From: an uncultured Chryseobacterium sp.
GTDB lineage: Bacteria; Bacteroidota; Bacteroidia; Flavobacteriales; Weeksellaceae
Length of the DNA stretch: 57,063 nucleotides
Assembly: GCA_913778505.1 (NCBI GenBank)
Contig: CAJYWD010000049.1
Coordinates: forward strand, 1 to 57,063
Direction: 5' to 3'
This document shows positions 16,440-25,841 of the stretch, piece after piece. The position numbers and the translations under genes were made by a program. The first letter of the stretch is position 1, and each line of letters starts with the position of its first letter. The notes under the pieces were generated by a model. The model saw only the letters and a program-made list of their open reading frames with translations. It was not told the origin of the DNA and searched no databases.

Positions 16440-19283
16440 TCAATGTGCTTCCAGCCAGTTATCACCAACGCCCACTTCTACCAATAGTGGAACATTGGTC
16501 TGAAATGCGGATTCCATTTCTTTTTTGATTAAGGCTTTGGCCGTCTCAATTTCAGAAAGCGGCACTTCGAAAAGCAGTTCGTCATGAACCTGCAAAAGCA
16601 TTTTGGTCTGCAGATTCTGAGCTTGCAGTTCCTCGTCAATTTTAATCATGGCCAGTTTGATAATATCTGCGGCACTTCCCTGGATTGGCGCATTCACAGC
16701 ATTTCTTTCGGCATGTGCTCTGACCGTAAAATTGCTGGAGTTGATATCTTTCAGATGGCGCTTCCTGCCAAGAATTGTCTCCACATATCCGAAATCCTGT
16801 GCTTTTTTTACCTGCTCCGCCATGTATTCTTTCAGCCTTGGATAATTCTCATAATAAGAATCAATCATTTTTTTCGCTTCCGACCTGGAAAGTCCGGTCT
16901 GCTCTGCTAATGCAAAAGCACCCTGGCCATAGATGATCCCGAAATTGACTGTTTTTGCCTGGCTTCTCTGGGTTTTGGTAACTTCTTCCAGCGGAATATC
17001 AAATAACTTTGCCGCCGTAGAAACGTGAATGTCTTCGCCGTTTTGGAAGGCTTTGATCATATTCTGTTCGCCGGAAATTTCGGCAATCAGTCTCAACTCG
17101 ATCTGAGAATAATCCGCAGAAATGATTTTTTTCCCGTCGTCGGACACAAAAGCGCCGCGGATCTGCTGTCCTCGCAACGTTCTGATAGGAATATTCTGGA
17201 GATTCGGATTCACAGATGCCAGACGTCCGGTGGCCGCTGTAGTCTGCGAAAAATTGGTATGAACACGCTGATCCTTTTTATCAATCTGATTGGGCAATGC
17301 ATCCACATACGTTGATTTCAGTTTCTGCAAGGTTCTGTATTCCAGGATCTGAGAAATTATTTCGTGCTTGGAAGACAATTTCTGCAACACATCTTCGGAC
17401 GTGGCGTACTGGCCCGTTTTGGTTTTCTTGGCTTTGGGATCCAGCTGCAATTTTTCAAAAAGAATTTCACCTAATTGCTTGGGCGAATTCATGTTAAATT
17501 CCTCGCCTGATAATTCAAATATTTTAGATTCAAGAATTTTCAGATCGTTTTCCAGGTCTTTACTTTCTTTTGCAAGCCAGTCATTATCGAGCTTTACACC
17601 GGCAAGTTCCATTTTAGCCAGAACTTTCATCAGTGGCATTTCCACGGTATAGAACAGCTGTTCGAGGTTTTCCTTGGCGAGTTGCGGCGCAAATAATTCA
17701 TACAGCTGGAAGGTAACATCTGCATCTTCTGCGGCGTAATCGGTTTGGGTTTTCAGATCCACTTCGCGCAGTGTGAGCTGGTTTTTTCCTTTTTTCCCAA
17801 TCAGCGATTCTATCGAAACCGGTTTGTAGTCCAGATACATTTCTGAGAGATAATCCATGCCGTGTCGTCCATCGGGATTCAGCAGGTAATGCGCAATCAT
17901 CGTATCAAAAATTTTTCCTTCTACTTCGATGTTATAATTTTTGAGAACTTTATAATCGTACTTCAGATTGTGCGCAATTTTCAGGACATTCCGGTCTTCA
18001 AAAAAAGGTCTGAAAATCTCTACGGTTTTCTGTGCTTCTTCCTGATTTTCAGAAACCGGAATATAGTAGGCCAGGCCTTTTTTATAAGAAAAGCTCATCC
18101 CGATGAGTTCCGCTTCTAATTCGTTCAGTGATGTGGTTTCGGTATCAAAACAGACCGCCTTCTGCTTCAGAAGATTGTCAACCAGAATTCTCTGCGCTTT
18201 CGGGCTGTCAATAAATTGATAGAGATGATCATTTTCGGTAATGGTAGATTTGGTGGTAGTCGCCTGCTCCAGTTGCTCGAAGGTCGCAAACAGATCCATG
18301 GTTCCGTTTTTATGAACCGTTACGGCAGCATCTAAGACTTCGGTAACCGTGATTTTGTCATCATCACCTTCCATCAGTTCCTCTACATATTCTTTATTGG
18401 AAAAAGCGCGGTAAAGATTTTCGTAGAGTCTCCGGAATTCCAGTTCGTCGAAAACTTCTTTTACTTTGTCGAAATCCGGAACTTCCAGGTCGTATTGTTC
18501 CTCAATAAATTCAATCGGTGCATCACACAGGATGGTAGCTAATTTTTTGGACAGCAAACCTCTATCTGCACTTGCTTCCACTTTTTCTTTAAGCTTCCCC
18601 TTCAGCGTATGCGTATTGGCAAGCAGATTTTCCATTGAGCCAAATTCCTGAATGAATTTTTTGGCTGTTTTCTCGCCCACGCCTTCCAGTCCGGGAATAT
18701 TGTCCACAGCGTCTCCCATCATGCCCAGGTAATCGATGATTTGTTTCGGGTCGTTGATTTCATATTTGGCTTTCACCTCTTCAACACCCAGAATCTCGAT
18801 ATCGCCGCCTTTCATTCCAGGCTTATAGATTTTGATCTTATCGGTCACCAATTGTGCAAAATCCTTGTCTGGCGTTACCATAAAAACATTGTAATCCTGT
18901 TTTTCGGCTTTGCAGGCAATCGTTCCGATCACGTCGTCCGCTTCGTAGCCTTCCACACCCAGAATCGGGATGTGCATGGCTTCCAGAATCCTATGGATGT
19001 ACGGAATTGACAGGAGAATAGGCTCCGGCGTATCCTGGCGGTTGGCCTTATATTCCGTAAAATCATCATGGCGTACATTGGTCTTTCCTACATCGAAAAC
19101 GACGGCAAGGTGTGTGGGACGATCCCGTTTTATGAGTTCAATCAATGAGTTGGTGAACCCGAAAATCGCTGAAGTATTGACACCTTTTGTAGAAATTCTT
19201 GGGTTTTTTATAAAAGCAAAATACCCACGGAAGATCATGGCGTAGGCATCTATTAGGTATAATCTTTTGTCTGGAGAAGTCAT
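16440..19283 (-). CDS. polA: DNA polymerase I
   Basis: The full length is 947 residues. It begins with the 5'-3' exonuclease domain (about 1-300: LIDAYAMIFRGYFAF and EGYEADDVIGT). Then comes an apparently active 3'-5' proofreading domain, in which VCFDTETTSL keeps the DxE metal ligands. The polymerase domain carries motif A SADYSQIELRLIAEIS, the O-helix region KTVNFGIIYGQGAF and motif C QVHDELLFEVP. It fills gaps and removes primers in replication and repair. It is encoded on the minus strand, divergent from a small lipoprotein gene. Confidence 0.97.
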   Translation of the reverse strand: MTSPDKRLYLIDAYAMIFRGYFAFIKNPRISTKGVNTSAIFGFTNSLIELIKRDRPTHLAVVFDVGKTNVRHDDFTEYKANRQDTPEPILLSIPYIHRILEAMHIPILGVEGYEADDVIGTIACKAEKQDYNVFMVTPDKDFAQLVTDKIKIYKPGMKGGDIEILGVEEVKAKYEINDPKQIIDYLGMMGDAVDNIPGLEGVGEKTAKKFIQEFGSMENLLANTHTLKGKLKEKVEASADRGLLSKKLATILCDAPIEFIEEQYDLEVPDFDKVKEVFDELEFRRLYENLYRAFSNKEYVEELMEGDDDKITVTEVLDAAVTVHKNGTMDLFATFEQLEQATTTKSTITENDHLYQFIDSPKAQRILVDNLLKQKAVCFDTETTSLNELEAELIGMSFSYKKGLAYYIPVSENQEEAQKTVEIFRPFFEDRNVLKIAHNLKYDYKVLKNYNIEVEGKIFDTMIAHYLLNPDGRHGMDYLSEMYLDYKPVSIESLIGKKGKNQLTLREVDLKTQTDYAAEDADVTFQLYELFAPQLAKENLEQLFYTVEMPLMKVLAKMELAGVKLDNDWLAKESKDLENDLKILESKIFELSGEEFNMNSPKQLGEILFEKLQLDPKAKKTKTGQYATSEDVLQKLSSKHEIISQILEYRTLQKLKSTYVDALPNQIDKKDQRVHTNFSQTTAATGRLASVNPNLQNIPIRTLRGQQIRGAFVSDDGKKIISADYSQIELRLIAEISGEQNMIKAFQNGEDIHVSTAAKLFDIPLEEVTKTQRSQAKTVNFGIIYGQGAFALAEQTGLSRSEAKKMIDSYYENYPRLKEYMAEQVKKAQDFGYVETILGRKRHLKDINSSNFTVRAHAERNAVNAPIQGSAADIIKLAMIKIDEELQAQNLQTKMLLQVHDELLFEVPLSEIETAKALIKKEMESAFQTNVPLLVEVGVGDNWLEAH

Positions 19284-19386
19284 AAAAACAAAGGTAATGA
19301 ATTAACTATTTTTCATCATTAAGTTTGCTGAAAATGTTTTTGTTAAAAAATCTTAAATTTATATGACCATAATCAGATTTTGGTCG

Positions 19387-19394
19387 TATTTTTG
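19387..19394 (+). promoter_or_regulatory. Candidate -7 box deciding the start of the next lipoprotein gene
   Basis: TATTTTTG matches TAnnTTTG and lies 14 bases before ATG 19408. It would place transcription start downstream of the in-frame ATG at 19363, which supports the later start. Confidence 0.4.
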
Positions 19395-19407
19395 CAAAAC
19401 TAATACG

Positions 19408-19986
19408 ATGAAAAAAGCTCTATCCACTTTTTACCTTGCTATTCTCTCCTCAGTCCTATTTTCCTGTGCCAATTTCGGGGACAGTTTGCTGTACCTTAAT
19501 AAGAATGCCAAGATTTCCCACATAAAAACCATACTCTATTTTACGCCAGAGGTGTTTCCGGATATTCCCGAAATCATTGAACCTACGAATACGGCCTTTT
19601 TTACTGCGACCAGTGACCAGATGAAGACCTACAGCAATATGAAATATCTGCATGTTAGTACGCCCATTTCCTTTGATGAAGTAGACTCCAAAACGGTGAG
19701 AGATATGTGCCGTAACAATAATGCAGACGTAGCTGTGATTCCGAAAGTCAAATACTTCAAAGTCGGACTAGGGAAATATGTTTTTTCTAATCAGGTGATC
19801 GTGAGCATGAAGCTTTACAACTCGGATGGAGATTTCGTGATGGAAACGGCGTATGACACATACAAAGGCAATGGCCGATTGCTCGGAAGTGCGGAAAACT
19901 CCGTGATCATCGGAACTAAAGGTGCCATCCGGAAAATCAGCAAGGAACTTCGGAACCGCCAGATTCTGACCAATCCCACCATTTGA
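19408..19986 (+). CDS. Putative lipoprotein of unknown function
   Basis: The protein is 192 residues from ATG 19408. MKKALSTFYLAILSSVLFSC is a type II signal peptide with Cys20. The mature part alternates strands and helices, including DMCRNNNADVAVIPKVKYFK and VIVSMKLYNSDGDFVMETAY. This pattern resembles periplasmic or outer-membrane lipoproteins that assemble in the envelope. No family name or catalytic residues are recognised. It stands between divergent polA and mgtE and is probably monocistronic. Confidence 0.65.
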   Translation: MKKALSTFYLAILSSVLFSCANFGDSLLYLNKNAKISHIKTILYFTPEVFPDIPEIIEPTNTAFFTATSDQMKTYSNMKYLHVSTPISFDEVDSKTVRDMCRNNNADVAVIPKVKYFKVGLGKYVFSNQVIVSMKLYNSDGDFVMETAYDTYKGNGRLLGSAENSVIIGTKGAIRKISKELRNRQILTNPTI

Positions 19987-20036
19987 TTTAAATTAATTTT
20001 AATACCGGCGAATCTGCGTTATTCCTGATATTTTAA

Positions 20037-20044
20037 TACTTTTG
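20037..20044 (+). promoter_or_regulatory. Candidate -7 box of mgtE
   Basis: TACTTTTG matches TAnnTTTG. A transcript starting about seven bases later would begin near 20051, upstream of the conserved mgtE N-terminal codons and well before the first usual start codon at 20122. Confidence 0.35.
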
Positions 20045-20121
20045 CAAAGCAAAATTCTGAAAAAATCGAGAATCAAGAATTCATACTGAATCCTGCTGAC
20101 ATTGCAGAAACTCTGAGCAAA

Positions 20122-21384
20122 TTGCCTGCAGAGGAACGCATCCTGCAGTTTCTTAAACTCCCGAAATCTGAAAAGGCGGAAGTTTTCTCGCATCTGGATA
20201 ATGATTTTCAGGAAGATACCATCCGGAGTATTGCAAGCCACGAAGTGTCGGACATCCTGAACGAGATGTCGCCCGATGACAGGACTCAGCTTTTCGAAGA
20301 TTTTCCGGATGAACTGATTAAATATTCTATCAATCTGCTCAACCCGCAGGAACGTCGCGTGGCTCTGAAACTCTTAGGCTATGAGGCCGATTCTATTGCA
20401 CGTCTTATGACTCCGTACTATGTTCAGATACGCAAAGAATGGACGGTGAAGCGTTGCTTTCAGCAAATCAAAAAGGTGGGAAAAAAGGTGGAAACCCTCA
20501 ACTTTCTTTATGTGGTAGATGAGAGAAACCGCCTGATAGACGATATTACAATTGGCTCTCTCCTGCTGGCCGATGAAGAACAGCTGATTTCTGAGCTGTC
20601 CGACAATCATTTTGTAGCCATCACGACTACGACTTCCAAGGAAGATGCGGTACCATATTTTGAAAAATACGACCGCAGTGCACTTCCCATTATTACTGAA
20701 AATGGTGTTCTGGTAGGGATTGTAACCATTGATGACATTCTGGACCAGATCGAACAGCAAAATACGGAAGATATCCAGAAATTTGGAGGTCTGGAGGCGC
20801 TGGATGTGCCCTATACGCAGACGTCTATTTACGAGATGGTGAAAAAACGTGGTTTCTGGCTCGTGGTTTTATTTTTCTCCGAAATGCTTACCGCCTCGGC
20901 GATGGGTTATTTTGAAGATGAGATTCAGAAAGCCGTTGTCCTCGCACTTTTTGTTCCATTGATTATTTCGAGCGGCGGAAATACAGGTTCGCAGGCTGCT
21001 ACGCTCATTATCCGGGCGATGGCTCTTCAGGAAATAACGCTGAAAGACTGGTGGTACGTGATCCGAAAGGAAATCTTCACGGGTATTTTCCTGGGAAGTA
21101 TTCTGGGAACGATCGGCTTTCTGCGCATTGCGCTTTGGCAGAAAACTGGACTGTTCAATTATGGTGAGCATTGGGTTTTTGTCGGGCTGAGCATTGCCTT
21201 TTCACTGATGTTGATCGTACTTTGGGGAACCATTTCCGGTTCTATGGTGCCGTTTGTCCTAAAAAAATTGAAACTGGATCCCGCAACATCATCGGCACCA
21301 TTTGTCGCTACTTTGGTAGATGTCACCGGATTAATTATTTACTTTTCCGTTGCAGGTTTATTCCTTACCGGAAAGCTTCTTTAG
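20122..21384 (+). CDS. mgtE: Magnesium transporter MgtE
   Basis: The protein is 420 residues from a TTG at 20122. The order is an MgtE N-domain (EEIL-like helices, about 1-100), two CBS domains ([18 protein letters not shown], and [20 protein letters not shown] near 195), and a five-helix membrane domain. In the membrane domain, [20 protein letters not shown] carries the pore motif, and [19 protein letters not shown] the Mg2+-site aspartate. It is a Mg2+-gated channel of the inner membrane. Codons upstream in the same frame back to about 20044 still read like family sequence ([12 protein letters not shown]) but contain no ATG, GTG or TTG. The true start may therefore be an unusual codon or be hidden by a sequence error. 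Confidence 0.9.
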   Translation: MPAEERILQFLKLPKSEKAEVFSHLDNDFQEDTIRSIASHEVSDILNEMSPDDRTQLFEDFPDELIKYSINLLNPQERRVALKLLGYEADSIARLMTPYYVQIRKEWTVKRCFQQIKKVGKKVETLNFLYVVDERNRLIDDITIGSLLLADEEQLISELSDNHFVAITTTTSKEDAVPYFEKYDRSALPIITENGVLVGIVTIDDILDQIEQQNTEDIQKFGGLEALDVPYTQTSIYEMVKKRGFWLVVLFFSEMLTASAMGYFEDEIQKAVVLALFVPLIISSGGNTGSQAATLIIRAMALQEITLKDWWYVIRKEIFTGIFLGSILGTIGFLRIALWQKTGLFNYGEHWVFVGLSIAFSLMLIVLWGTISGSMVPFVLKKLKLDPATSSAPFVATLVDVTGLIIYFSVAGLFLTGKLL

Positions 21385-21430
21385 TATTTCAAAATCTCAT
21401 TTTTTCCTGACAAAATTCCTATGTGGCGAA

Positions 21431-21531
21431 GCGCGCCCCAGATGGAACGGCCTGTCTGAGCTCATCCCGAAGGTTTGGGAATAAGCCTTGGCTTTCGGGA
21501 TAGCGAGTAGTGACAGCTGGAAATGGCGCCC
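21431..21531. repeat. Structured intergenic repeat, copy A
   Basis: This palindrome-like element lies between convergent mgtE and ppa. Its ends GCGCC (21433-21437) and GGCGC (21525-21529) pair. Inside are GGCCTG, TGAGCTCA and a TCCCGAA...TTCGGGA hairpin. It shares order, core words and a 31-base right half with the element at 39202-39274. Confidence 0.6.
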
Positions 21532-21533
21532 AA

Positions 21534-21567
21534 TAAAAAATGCCACCTCTGATGAGATGACATTTTC
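21534..21567 (-). terminator. Terminator of ppa
   Basis: On the minus strand AATGTCATCTC pairs with GAGGTGGCATT (two G-U pairs) around an ATCA loop, followed by a T run (21535-21540 complement). It lies about 20 bases past the ppa stop. Confidence 0.7.
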
Positions 21568-21587
21568 TGTTGCTGATCTTTTCGGAA

Positions 21588-22199
21588 TTACTTCGCGAAA
21601 TTATCGGTATAATCTTTCTGAGATGCCAAAATCACTTTCTTGGCATGATCTGCACCGTAAACAAGGTCAATTTTGACTTTTGCCGGCTCAGTCGGAAGGT
21701 TTTTATAGCTCAGGAAATAGTGTAATAGTCTGTTAACTTCGGCTTTCGGCAATTCGGAAATGTCGCGGATGTGACCATAGACCTGATCTTCCACCAATAC
21801 CGCAATGATCTTGTCATCTGCCTCACCTTTGTCTATCATCTGGAATCCGCCGATTGGAATAGCTTCCATCAGAATATTTCCGGAAGTGATGTTGTGCGAG
21901 CTCAGGACGCAGATGTCCAAAGGATCATGATCGCCTTCGGTAACATCAGTTGCACCGGTTTCCACCGCCAGATTTTTTACTTCTTCCTCGCAATAAGTTC
22001 TTGGAATAAAACCATATAAGGCCGGAATGATGTTGGAGAACTTCTGCGGGCGGTCTACTTTCAGGTAACCCGTTTCTTTGTCTACTTCATATTTTATGGT
22101 GTCTGTAGGAACAATTTCTACAAAGACATTCACCACCTCCGGTGCTTTTTCTCCAGCAGAGATCCCGTGCCAAGGATGCGCTTTAAAATTAGGAATCAT
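21588..22199 (-). CDS. ppa: Inorganic pyrophosphatase (family I)
   Basis: This 203-residue soluble pyrophosphatase has the signature GDHDPLDICVLSS with its metal-binding aspartates. KYEVDKETGYLKVDRP and YGFIPRTYCEE are also typical of family I enzymes. It hydrolyses pyrophosphate in the cytoplasm and so drives biosynthesis. It follows the membrane protein at 22207 with a seven-base gap, so the two are probably one operon. Confidence 0.95.
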   Translation of the reverse strand: MIPNFKAHPWHGISAGEKAPEVVNVFVEIVPTDTIKYEVDKETGYLKVDRPQKFSNIIPALYGFIPRTYCEEEVKNLAVETGATDVTEGDHDPLDICVLSSHNITSGNILMEAIPIGGFQMIDKGEADDKIIAVLVEDQVYGHIRDISELPKAEVNRLLHYFLSYKNLPTEPAKVKIDLVYGADHAKKVILASQKDYTDNFAK

Positions 22200-22206
22200 T
22201 GTTTAT

Positions 22207-22716
22207 TTATATTATTTTGTTAAGTTCTTTTCTCAGATTTTCGATGGTATCTGCGATGTAATCTTCCGCATCTACGTAACTCATCAGAAAAACTGTTTTA
22301 TAATCCTCCAGCTTTGAGTTTTCGCTCAGATCTTCGTAGGTTTTCCGCAGGAGCTGAATAATGTTATTCTTGCTGGTTATGATGTCCTGCCAGGAGGCTT
22401 TGGAAATGTATAGCTGCTGTGAGGCGTTGTACTCAAATTCCTCATTGATATTTTTTTCTGTGAGGAATAGGAATTCGTGGGGCTGCAGATTTTTGTCAAA
22501 TCTATTTACCAGATTGGAAGGTTTCAGCCGTTCCAGGAAAAGAGTCATGCGTTCCAGCGCCTGCAGCTTGATCTCGCTGTTGGACTTGGTGGCTATAAAA
22601 TTAATTTCCTGTTTTTTGAGTTTTACAAAGGCATTGACAAACTGTTTCGCAAAAACCAGAAAAGGCAAAGCGATGACAAGTGCAACAGCATAAGGCAAAT
22701 AATCTGAATCAAACAT
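22207..22716 (-). CDS. Single-pass membrane protein of unknown function (DUF7935-like)
   Basis: This 169-residue protein has one N-terminal transmembrane helix (about 8-26, YAVALVIALPFLVFAKQFV). A charged cytoplasmic part follows, rich in predicted helix (KLQALERMTLFLERLKPSNL, DLSENSKLEDYKTVFLMSYV). Equivalent proteins occur upstream of ppa in flavobacteria as far as I recall, and I believe they carry a DUF label. No function is proposed. It probably forms an operon with ppa. Confidence 0.6.
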   Translation of the reverse strand: MFDSDYLPYAVALVIALPFLVFAKQFVNAFVKLKKQEINFIATKSNSEIKLQALERMTLFLERLKPSNLVNRFDKNLQPHEFLFLTEKNINEEFEYNASQQLYISKASWQDIITSKNNIIQLLRKTYEDLSENSKLEDYKTVFLMSYVDAEDYIADTIENLRKELNKII

Positions 22717-22775
22717 ATCTCAAATCGGACTGCAAAATTAAGGATTTTAAGTTAAATGCGCATTAATATTTGAAA

Positions 22776-23675
22776 TCATCGAAAAAACTTAACAAAAACT
22801 TGTTTCAATAATTCTTTTTTGCTGTACTGGATGCAGGAGTAAGGTTTCAGGGCTGGACGGAAACCCCGGAAGAATTCTTCTACAGCTGGCACCTCGCTGC
22901 CCTCAAAATCAAAAATTTTATGTTCGATGTTGTCTGCGATTACTTTATCAATAAGATAGCTGGATCCGCTGAGCTTCACATATTCCCTGTCATTGTACGT
23001 GCCGAGCAAGGCAAGGGTATAATCATTGTGATAGACCGCAATCAGATTGATCAGCTCATGATGGTAATAGAAGCCGTAGAAATCCAGAAATCCCGCCGTA
23101 CTGAAATCTGACAGCAGCTTGATAAACTCTTCCAGATCCTTATCGCCTGCACCCAAACCGGTCTTACGGATGAAAGCCTGGACGGCCTTCTGATCAGGAT
23201 TTTTAATCATTTCCGAATTGTCAATCACTTCCTGATCCAGCCTAAGTTTGCGTTTCCGCTTTGGTGAGTACCGCTGTCTGACAACGTCATAAGGCTCGGG
23301 GAAAATTAGGAAATTGTTACGCTGCTTCAGGGATTTCGAAAACTGATTGACATCGTTGAAAGCATAATACCAGATTTTATAATTTTTACAGAAAAAGTCA
23401 AAGAAGGCATCATTCACCGCTTTGGAATCTTGTGCAGAAAAAACACCCAACTGCTGACACAATTTTGGGTTGATCACCACTTTCAGTCCCAATTTACTGA
23501 TGAATGGAATTGGCATCACCGCCTCATAATCACCGTAAATCAGAATCTCCCAATTTTTCCCGGTACTTATGTCCAGAAACGAGCGTTCTGCATAAAATTT
23601 TCTTTGACAAGACTGCGCAATGCAATGGTTATATTTCTCGAAATCGATAGACTCATACTTAATTTTCCGTATCAT
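22776..23675 (-). CDS. GNAT/FemAB-like protein of unknown function
   Basis: The 299-residue protein looks like a tandem acyl-CoA acyltransferase (FemAB or peptidoglycan-bridge type) fold. The pattern is WEILIYGDYEAVMPIPFI early, RYSPKRKRKLRLDQEVI in the middle, and FLDFYGFYYHHELINLIAVY then KIFDFEGSEVPAVEEFFRGF late. The last resembles the C-terminal motif of FemAB-like transferases. The substrate is unknown. Its start overlaps the radC stop by four bases, so it is co-translated with radC and the L,D-transpeptidase upstream. Confidence 0.6.
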   Translation of the reverse strand: MIRKIKYESIDFEKYNHCIAQSCQRKFYAERSFLDISTGKNWEILIYGDYEAVMPIPFISKLGLKVVINPKLCQQLGVFSAQDSKAVNDAFFDFFCKNYKIWYYAFNDVNQFSKSLKQRNNFLIFPEPYDVVRQRYSPKRKRKLRLDQEVIDNSEMIKNPDQKAVQAFIRKTGLGAGDKDLEEFIKLLSDFSTAGFLDFYGFYYHHELINLIAVYHNDYTLALLGTYNDREYVKLSGSSYLIDKVIADNIEHKIFDFEGSEVPAVEEFFRGFRPALKPYSCIQYSKKELLKQVFVKFFR

Positions 23676-24349
23676 AAAATCCCTTCTTCTTTGAAACTGT
23701 AAAATTTATTCTGTGCGATAATCAGATGATCCAGCAATTCGATCTCGAGCAATTTACCGGCTTCCCTGATCTTATTGGTAATGTAGATATCTTCCTGGCA
23801 TGGTTTCAGACTTCCCGCCGGATGATTGTGCGCCACAATGATTCTGGTAGAAAAATGCTCCAAAGCCACTTTGAAAAGTACACGGATATCTGCCACAGTA
23901 CCGGCGATGCCACCACGGAACAGACAGGTTTTGTAGATAATTTTATTCTGATGATTCAGGAAAATGGCCCAGAATTCCTCTGTAGACAGGTCTGAAAGAT
24001 GAGGCAGTAAAATTTCAAAAGCATCTTTGCTGCCGGATATCTGCTCCCTTTCCAGAACTTCCTGCTGCGATCTTCTGCTCCCGATTTCTAATGCAGTAGC
24101 GATGGAAATAGCCTTGGCTTCCCCCACACCTTTGAATTTCATCAAGTCCTTTACAGAAAGCTGACTTAATCTATGCCAGTTATTTTCAACTGAATTCAGT
24201 ATTTTTCTTGCCAGCTCCACGGCAGATTCTTCCCTGTTTCCACTTCCCATAATGATGGCAAGCAGTTCCGAATCCGAAACGGCGGCTTTCCCTTTCAGGA
24301 GGAACTTTTCTCTCGGGCGGTCGTCTTCCGCAAGGGATTTGATGCTCAT
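23672..24349 (-). CDS. radC: RadC family JAMM-domain protein
   Basis: The protein is 225 residues. The N-terminal helix-hairpin-helix-like part (LMKFKGVGEAKAISIATALE) is followed by a JAMM metalloprotease-like domain with LFKVALEHFSTRIIVAHNHP and the zinc motif HNHPAGSLKPCQED. Despite the name, a role in DNA repair is doubtful for the family and the reaction is unknown. The gene starts in the stop codon of the upstream L,D-transpeptidase gene (TAATG) and overlaps the downstream gene, so translation of all three is linked. Confidence 0.92.
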   Translation of the reverse strand: MSIKSLAEDDRPREKFLLKGKAAVSDSELLAIIMGSGNREESAVELARKILNSVENNWHRLSQLSVKDLMKFKGVGEAKAISIATALEIGSRRSQQEVLEREQISGSKDAFEILLPHLSDLSTEEFWAIFLNHQNKIIYKTCLFRGGIAGTVADIRVLFKVALEHFSTRIIVAHNHPAGSLKPCQEDIYITNKIREAGKLLEIELLDHLIIAQNKFYSFKEEGIL

Positions 24350-24948
24350 TAATTGTAGGCGTAAAGAATTATTTTTTTATCTGATTTATCAATATGCTGT
24401 TCCAAAATCTTAAAGAAATTATCAGAAACCATCGGACAACCCCAACTCAGGCAGAGTTCATCTTTTTGTTCTGCATCAGGAACGCAATTTAATCTGTGAA
24501 GTACAATAGCGCGTTTTCTTGCATTGCTATTGGTTTCATCTAATCCGTCCAATCTGTAAGACAAACCAAATTGACCTTTATATTTTTCAGAAATCGCATA
24601 TTTTCCTAGAGATGTACAGCGGGAATTATTTTGATTACTAAATTTCAATTGTCCTTTTTGCTTTCCGGCTTCCGAGCCAGAACCGTGAGCTACCAAAGCT
24701 TTTTGGAGAACTTTTCCTTTTTTCAAATCAATAACAAAAAATCGGAATTGTGAAGACGGAATTGAGAAATCAATTAAAAACGCTTTTTCCTGATTATAAT
24801 CTGAATTTTTCAAGAAAGTTTTGACATCAGATATTTTTTGAGCTAATCTGTCTTCGGCATTAGTGTATTGAATTGCCGGACTTTCCTGAGATTTAGCGTC
24901 ACAGGAAATAAATAAAATCGAGAAAAGAAAAAATAGAAATGGCTTCAA
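24349..24948 (-). CDS. Murein L,D-transpeptidase-like lipoprotein (YkuD_2 type)
   Basis: This 199-residue protein has lipobox LFISC (Cys16). The catalytic region of the murein L,D-transpeptidase family is present: VLHRLNCV supplies the His and LSWGCPMVSDNFF the nucleophilic Cys. LVAHGSGSEAGKQKG precedes them. Such enzymes act on peptidoglycan stem peptides in the periplasm. It is the first of three overlapping genes (with radC and a FemAB-like gene). The FemAB-like partner makes a cell-wall theme possible but unproven. Confidence 0.82.
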   Translation of the reverse strand: MKPFLFFLFSILFISCDAKSQESPAIQYTNAEDRLAQKISDVKTFLKNSDYNQEKAFLIDFSIPSSQFRFFVIDLKKGKVLQKALVAHGSGSEAGKQKGQLKFSNQNNSRCTSLGKYAISEKYKGQFGLSYRLDGLDETNSNARKRAIVLHRLNCVPDAEQKDELCLSWGCPMVSDNFFKILEQHIDKSDKKIILYAYN

Positions 24949-25015
24949 GAACTTTTAGTTTATTAATCAGAACGATTTATTATGAAAAATAATATGAATT
25001 TCTACAATTCTTTTA

Positions 25016-25684
25016 CTATAAAACAATCTGTCCGTCTTTCATAACCAACTTTCTGTCCGTGCTTTCCGCTAAAACAGGATTATGCGTTACAATCACGAAA
25101 GTCTGATGGTATTTGTCCCTCAAATCAAAAAACAATTGATGAAGCGCATCTGCATTTTTGGAATCGAGGTTTCCGGTCGGTTCATCCGCAAAAATAATCT
25201 TTGGAGAATTAATTAATGCTCTGGCAACTGCAACACGCTGGGCCTCGCCGCCAGAAAGTTCTGATGGTTTGTGGTGCAGTCTGGCAGCAATATTCAGATC
25301 TTCGAACAGGGAATGCGCTTTTTCAATGACTTCTTTTTCAGAAATTCCGGCAATTTTGGTCGGCAGAAGAACGTTTTCCAAGGCCGTGAATTCCGGTAAC
25401 AACTGATGATTCTGAAAGACAAAACCGATGTTTCTGTTCCGGAAACGCGACAGTTCTTTGTCTTTCATTTTAAGATAAGAATTGCCGTCCAGCGAAATCT
25501 CCGTATGGTATTTTTCAATCTCCGAAGGTTTATCCAGCGTTCCCAGAATCTGAAGTAAAGTCGATTTTCCCGCACCGGACTCGCCGACTATAGAGATCAC
25601 TTCGCTGGGTTTTATATGAATGTCTACACCTTTCAGAACCTCCAGAGTTCCGTAGAATTTATGTATGTTTTTTGCTCGAATCAT
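25016..25684 (-). CDS. ABC transporter ATP-binding protein, LolD-like
   Basis: The protein is 222 residues from ATG 25684 (MIRAKNIHKFYG). An ATG 18 bases earlier adds only a basic hexapeptide. All ATPase motifs are intact: Walker A GESGAGKST, Q-loop NHQLLPEF, signature LSGGEAQRVAVARAL, Walker B KIIFADEPTGNLD and H-loop IVTHN. It fits the LolD/MacB group that drives lipoprotein release or export. No permease gene is adjacent, so the partner must lie elsewhere. Confidence 0.88.
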   Translation of the reverse strand: MIRAKNIHKFYGTLEVLKGVDIHIKPSEVISIVGESGAGKSTLLQILGTLDKPSEIEKYHTEISLDGNSYLKMKDKELSRFRNRNIGFVFQNHQLLPEFTALENVLLPTKIAGISEKEVIEKAHSLFEDLNIAARLHHKPSELSGGEAQRVAVARALINSPKIIFADEPTGNLDSKNADALHQLFFDLRDKYHQTFVIVTHNPVLAESTDRKLVMKDGQIVL

Positions 25685-25841
25685 AGTATTCTTTATTTTC
25701 AAACACTTAAGTTACTTTAGAAATAGTTATGAATTTTAGTGCTAGGTTCACTTTAGGTAAAATCTTTGATTTTCAAACTCAATTGAACTTAGATAACTCT
25801 ATTTTATACGGTCATTAAAACTTAAGTGATAAATTTTAAAT

